Assembly: GCF_022163125.1 (NCBI RefSeq)
Contig: NZ_CP091881.1
Coordinates: 310,001 to 374,000 of the forward strand
Source of the DNA: Paenibacillus sp. HWE-109
Lineage (GTDB): Bacteria > Bacillota > Bacilli > Paenibacillales > NBRC-103111
DNA length: 64,000 nucleotides
Direction of reading: 5' to 3'
This document shows, one piece after another, positions 61,190 to 64,000 of the stretch (positions are counted from its first letter, which is position 1; every line of letters begins with the position of its first letter). The position numbers and the translations under genes were made by a program. Under the pieces are notes generated by a model, which was not told the DNA's origin, made no database searches, and worked only from the letters and a program-made list of their open reading frames with translations.

Positions 61190-61989
61190 AGGGCACTCCT
61201 CCAGCGAAGCCATAATTCGAGCAGCAGCAAAAGAGTGAATCCTACGCTGCTTTCCACTTTGTATCGGAGTGGTATGGGTTTAGCTTGGTAGGGCGCCATG
61301 TGGATGTCTTCCGTGAAGCCTCTGGAGACGAGCCCATTGGACAGCGATTTATACTGCTGCATCGTTTTGATAAACATTTGGACAATTAAAGTGGCTGTAT
61401 CTCTCAGGCGGTTGCGGAAGCCGTTCTGGCCGCCTCTGGCTTGCTGCGCGACATACATATCTTGGGCTGTTTCAAAAAGCATAAATAAAATCCGGTACAT
61501 AATCAGCATAATTTCCAATACGAGTTTAGGCACTCGGACTTTTTTCAAAACTTGAAGCAATTCCGCAAAAGGGGTGCTGCAAATAATAAAAGTCATGCAG
61601 GACAGACAGGCGACAATGCGAGCGAACAGTTGTCCCACAAGCAGGAGTCCCGACGAAGTAATGAATAAATGCCAATTCAGAAAGGTTAGGCTTGCCACCT
61701 CATGAAGACCAGGATAGCTTGCTTGCAATGGCTGGATTTCAATGATAAGGGCAGGCACACTTCCTACAAAAAACAAGCAGGCGATGGCAATTAGCGAGAT
61801 GTAAAACCTCAGCGGAATACGGGCATAAACCACGGTCCATAACGTCATCCATATAGCCAGAAGAATTTGAACGAGCGGATGAGCCATATAAGTAAACAAG
61901 AGCATGATCATGGCAAAAGCGCATTTCCACATCGGGGAAAGGTCGCGTAACGCATTGCTGTAGGCGAGTGTATCAATTCGTTTCATCAT
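61186..61989 (-). CDS. cbiQ: Cobalt ECF transporter T component
   Basis: A 267-residue membrane protein with about five hydrophobic segments. The cytoplasmic coupling helix motifs ARG-type are seen as QQARGGQNGFR and GLVSRGFTED, which bind the ATPase. It joins CbiMN with CbiO. The gene overlaps cbiN and cbiO by four bases each, so the four genes are translationally coupled. Confidence 0.92.
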   Translation of the reverse strand: MMKRIDTLAYSNALRDLSPMWKCAFAMIMLLFTYMAHPLVQILLAIWMTLWTVVYARIPLRFYISLIAIACLFFVGSVPALIIEIQPLQASYPGLHEVASLTFLNWHLFITSSGLLLVGQLFARIVACLSCMTFIICSTPFAELLQVLKKVRVPKLVLEIMLIMYRILFMLFETAQDMYVAQQARGGQNGFRNRLRDTATLIVQMFIKTMQQYKSLSNGLVSRGFTEDIHMAPYQAKPIPLRYKVESSVGFTLLLLLELWLRWRSAL

Positions 61990-62270
61990 TGGGACTTGGA
62001 TTTCGACGCCCTTCCTTTGAATAGTCCAAAAGCAAAACCGATGAAACCTGCGCCGATAGCCGCCTGCAGGGCGAACAGCATGCTTTCTGTCTCCGCAGGC
62101 AATTCAAAGAAAGAGGAGAACCACGGTTCATAGGAAGGTTGGATGGTCTGGATCAATTGTTCTGCGGCATCATCGGCACCGCCGAATTCACCGTTCACGA
62201 GGACGAGAGGCAGCACGGCCAAGAGTACAATAGCGATCAGCATGAGAATGTTTTTGGTGCGTGATTTCAT
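61986..62270 (-). CDS. cbiN: Cobalt ECF transporter small subunit
   Basis: A 94-residue protein with two membrane helices (NILMLIAIVLLAVLPLVLV; ALQAAIGAGFIGFAFGLF) and a short extracytoplasmic loop (FGGADDAAEQLIQTIQPSYE) typical of CbiN. It assists CbiM in loading cobalt. It overlaps cbiM by four bases. Confidence 0.92.
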   Translation of the reverse strand: MKSRTKNILMLIAIVLLAVLPLVLVNGEFGGADDAAEQLIQTIQPSYEPWFSSFFELPAETESMLFALQAAIGAGFIGFAFGLFKGRASKSKSQ

Positions 62271-63040
62271 TGTTCGGATGCTCCTTTCATTTTATGCTGC
62301 AGAATCGTCAGTTCTTTGGGGCTATAAGCTTGCAACCAATTCCAGATTAATACGGTTAAAATACCTTCACTAATAGCAAGCGGGATTTGTGTGATGGCGA
62401 AAATCCCGCCAAATTTAAAGAAAGAAGCAATGAAGCCGCCTTGTTCAGCCGGGAAGGCCAGAGCTAGTTGAATGGATGTAACCACGTAGGTAGATAAGTC
62501 AGCCAAGGCAGCTGCCAGGAAAATGGACCATTTCTGCTTGCCTGTCGTTTTCATCATGAACCTATAGATGAAGAAACCGACAACCGGGCCTGCAAGGGCC
62601 ATGGAGAAAGCGTTAGCTCCGAGTGTTGTAAGCCCGCCATGCGCGAGCAATACGGCTTGGAACATCAATACAATGGAGCCCAGCACGCTCATAGGCAGCG
62701 GCCCGAACATTACAGCTCCAAGACCCGTACCTGTCGGATGGGAGCTGCTCCCCGTAACGGATGGAATCTTCAGTGCGGAGAGCACGAAAGTGAACGCTCC
62801 GGCAAGCCCGAGCATAATTTTGAGCTCGGGGTTTTCTTTGGTAATCTTAATGAGGGAACGCAGTCCGAGGAAGAAGAATGGGAGGAAAGCGACCCACCAG
62901 AAAATAGCCCAGCCCACAGGCAGGAACCCCTCCATAATGTGCATTGCATAGGCGGATTGAGGTTCATTGATAAATAGATAGAGCGCAAATCCGATCACAA
63001 GCAGCAGAAAGCTTGACATTCTTTTTGATTTGATTGACAT
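62267..63040 (-). CDS. cbiM: Cobalt ECF transporter substrate-binding subunit
   Basis: A 257-residue S component. The signal peptide is cleaved before MHIMEGFLP, exposing the N-terminal Met-His pair that with a later His (VTGSSSHPTGTGLG) binds cobalt. About seven membrane segments follow. AAAGGAGAT precedes ATG 63040. First gene of cbiMNQO and controlled by the cobalamin riboswitch upstream, so cobalt import falls when cobalamin is plentiful. Confidence 0.95.
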   Translation of the reverse strand: MSIKSKRMSSFLLLVIGFALYLFINEPQSAYAMHIMEGFLPVGWAIFWWVAFLPFFFLGLRSLIKITKENPELKIMLGLAGAFTFVLSALKIPSVTGSSSHPTGTGLGAVMFGPLPMSVLGSIVLMFQAVLLAHGGLTTLGANAFSMALAGPVVGFFIYRFMMKTTGKQKWSIFLAAALADLSTYVVTSIQLALAFPAEQGGFIASFFKFGGIFAITQIPLAISEGILTVLIWNWLQAYSPKELTILQHKMKGASEQ

Positions 63041-63086
63041 TTTTTCGGAAATCTCCTTTTTTCATCGAATATAAATAAGTCCAAAC

Positions 63087-63155
63087 AAAAAAGACCAATC
63101 CATGTGGACAGGTCGTGGGTACGTACGAATACACGACAAAGAAACGGCTTTGTCG
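63087..63155 (-). terminator. Expression platform of the cbiM riboswitch
   Basis: Reading leftward, CGACAAAG/CTTTGTCG (63134-63141 with 63148-63155) precedes a second hairpin (63093-63101 with 63106-63114), which is followed by six T. The second is the likely terminator. Confidence 0.7.
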
Positions 63156-63207
63156 AAGGACTGACGTACACCGCTCCTTTCCGCGAAGGGTTGTGGGTAC
63201 ATAAATG

Positions 63208-63375
63208 AAGGTAGGTCTCCTGGCTCTCGGATCTTCGTTTTCTTTCGGCCTTCCCTGATGACATATCAAGTGACATTGATAGAAAGAAACTCCCCGAATA
63301 CAGTGGCGGGACCGCTCGGGATTTGCACCCGATTCCCTGTTACCCCTTGTTGCGAACAAGGGCACCTCATTTATT
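63208..63375 (-). ncRNA. Cobalamin riboswitch aptamer (upstream of cbiMNQO)
   Basis: On the minus strand the conserved blocks are in order: AGGTGCCC, GGTAACAGGGAA, GGTGCAAATCC, the AGCGGTCCCGCCACTGTA core, AGGGAAGG and the GAGCCAGGAGACCTACC 3' block. It should repress cobalt uptake when adenosylcobalamin is abundant. Confidence 0.97.
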
Positions 63376-63427
63376 CGAACTTATGTAATTGAGATGATTA
63401 TAGCACAAATTGAAAGATTCGTAGCAA

Positions 63428-63619
63428 GATAAGAGTCTCTGGCAGCCCCTATTTGCACAAAAAGGTAGTTTTTATCGTGAATAGAAGTCTTTGGGGGCTT
63501 TTATCTTCGGTGAAACGCGCAAAAACCCCCAAACAAGAAGCGGTAGGAGTCTCAAAGAGCTCTTATTTGTGCCGAGGGTGGCTATTTTACACGAATAGAA
63601 GTCCTTGGAGACTCTTATC
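63428..63619. repeat. Interspersed repeat island D
   Basis: Four units at about 63428-63458, 63477-63508, 63542-63573 and 63591-63619. The core is AATAGAAGTCYTTGG-GRCT-TTATC or its inverse; each unit is itself an imperfect dyad. It fills the gap between the riboswitch and the tRNA terminator. Confidence 0.7.
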
Positions 63620-63660
63620 AAGAGGTGGAACCAAGTATACCCTCTATCTAAATAAAACAA

Positions 63661-63688
63661 AAAAAGACCGCGATTTCTCGCGGTCTTT
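63661..63688 (-). terminator. tRNA-Arg terminator
   Basis: AAAGACCGCGA (63663-63673) pairs with TCGCGGTCTTT (63678-63688). Reading leftward it is followed by a T run, just downstream of the tRNA. Confidence 0.9.
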
Positions 63689-63701
63689 CGAACTTGCATG
63701 A

Positions 63702-63775
63702 CGTCCCAGGAGGGATTCGAACCCCCGACCGCACGCTTAGAAGGCGTGTGCTCTATCCAGCTGAGCTACTGAGAC
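63702..63775 (-). tRNA. tRNA-Arg (anticodon UCU)
   Basis: A 74-base cloverleaf on the minus strand: acceptor stem GTCTCAG/CTGGGAC (with one G-T pair) and discriminator G, D arm AGCTCAGCTGGATAGAGC, anticodon loop CTTCTAA with anticodon TCT, and T arm GGGGGTTCGAATCCC. The CCA end is not encoded. Confidence 0.97.
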
Positions 63776-63870
63776 ATAAACCTCTTCTTACCTAGCGGAA
63801 TGAATCCGTTTAGCGAAGCGAGAGTTAATATATCATATCATTTTATAGGAAGTCAACCCTCGATTCATAA

Positions 63871-63981
63871 TTATTTTGCAATCACTCTGACAATCAAGTA
63901 AACTGTGACCAGCAAGACCATGATTTCTGAGGTGATGACCATAACAGAACCATCTATGAATAATTTAATTCTTTTTCCCAA
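63871..63981 (-). other. Possible small membrane peptide
   Basis: A 36-codon frame from TTG 63981 encoding one hydrophobic segment (SVMVITSEIMVLLVTVYLIV) with a basic end. It lacks a clear ribosome binding site and lies at the window edge, so it is weakly supported. Nothing else is seen between the tRNA and the end of the window. Confidence 0.25.
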
Positions 63982-64000
63982 AACAGAGCAGTACTACGAA

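Overview
The window looks like chromosome from an endospore-forming member of the Firmicutes, most likely Paenibacillus or a close relative. The evidence is a gerE-type spore regulator, a gerM-rph-rdgB block in the Bacillus order, strong AGGAGG-type ribosome binding sites with frequent TTG/GTG starts, an Lpl-type sugar transporter beside a large secreted polysaccharide lyase, and a DUF6483-like protein. The species assignment is an inference from gene content. I see no phage, insertion sequence or CRISPR array.

Positions 1-10,500 hold a surface-decoration locus. It contains five glycosyltransferases (one cut by the window edge), a methyltransferase, a UDP-sugar epimerase-like enzyme, an Asp-box beta-propeller protein, two pairs of paralogous small beta-rich proteins (one pair resembles exosporium ExsC-type proteins) and three small related helical proteins. 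A fabH gene with a FapR-like operator follows (10,495-11,568). Positions 11,647-20,503 form a polysaccharide-utilisation locus: a PL8 lyase, a lipoprotein and two permeases of an Lpl-type ABC transporter, and a decayed AraC-type sensor-regulator. A matching 62-base element precedes both the lyase and the transporter. Next come a PhyH-HEAT fusion divergent from an AraC regulator, a CAP-domain secreted protein, a Fur box, a nitroreductase and a membrane GGDEF-EAL protein.

Positions 28,231-36,852 are an assimilatory nitrate island. An ANTAR regulator and a TrpD2-like protein are read leftward; narK, nirB, nirD and nasC are read rightward. The narK leader carries a GlnR/TnrA-type box over a consensus promoter and two successive ANTAR-type antitermination modules. 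An Lhr-type helicase converges on this operon. A long intergenic region of interspersed repeats (42.3-43.6 kb) separates it from a spore/housekeeping block: gerE, a DUF6483-like gene, a methyltransferase, an MBL hydrolase, a PgpA-like protein with an internal duplication, gerM, rph, rdgB, asnB and three small genes.

Positions 54,143-63,375 are devoted to transition-metal uptake. A cobalamin riboswitch, then a repeat island and a Zur-like box, precede an Opp/Nik/Cnt-type ABC transporter and a thioredoxin-like ferredoxin. Converging on these is a cbiMNQO cobalt ECF transporter under a second cobalamin riboswitch. A tRNA-Arg(UCU) gene lies near the right edge.

Four intergenic islands (20.5, 42.3-43.6, 54.4 and 63.4 kb) are built from the same kind of 25-35-base repeat unit in both orientations. 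With the tandem ANTAR leader and the riboswitch/Zur arrangement, this is the least ordinary content of the window.
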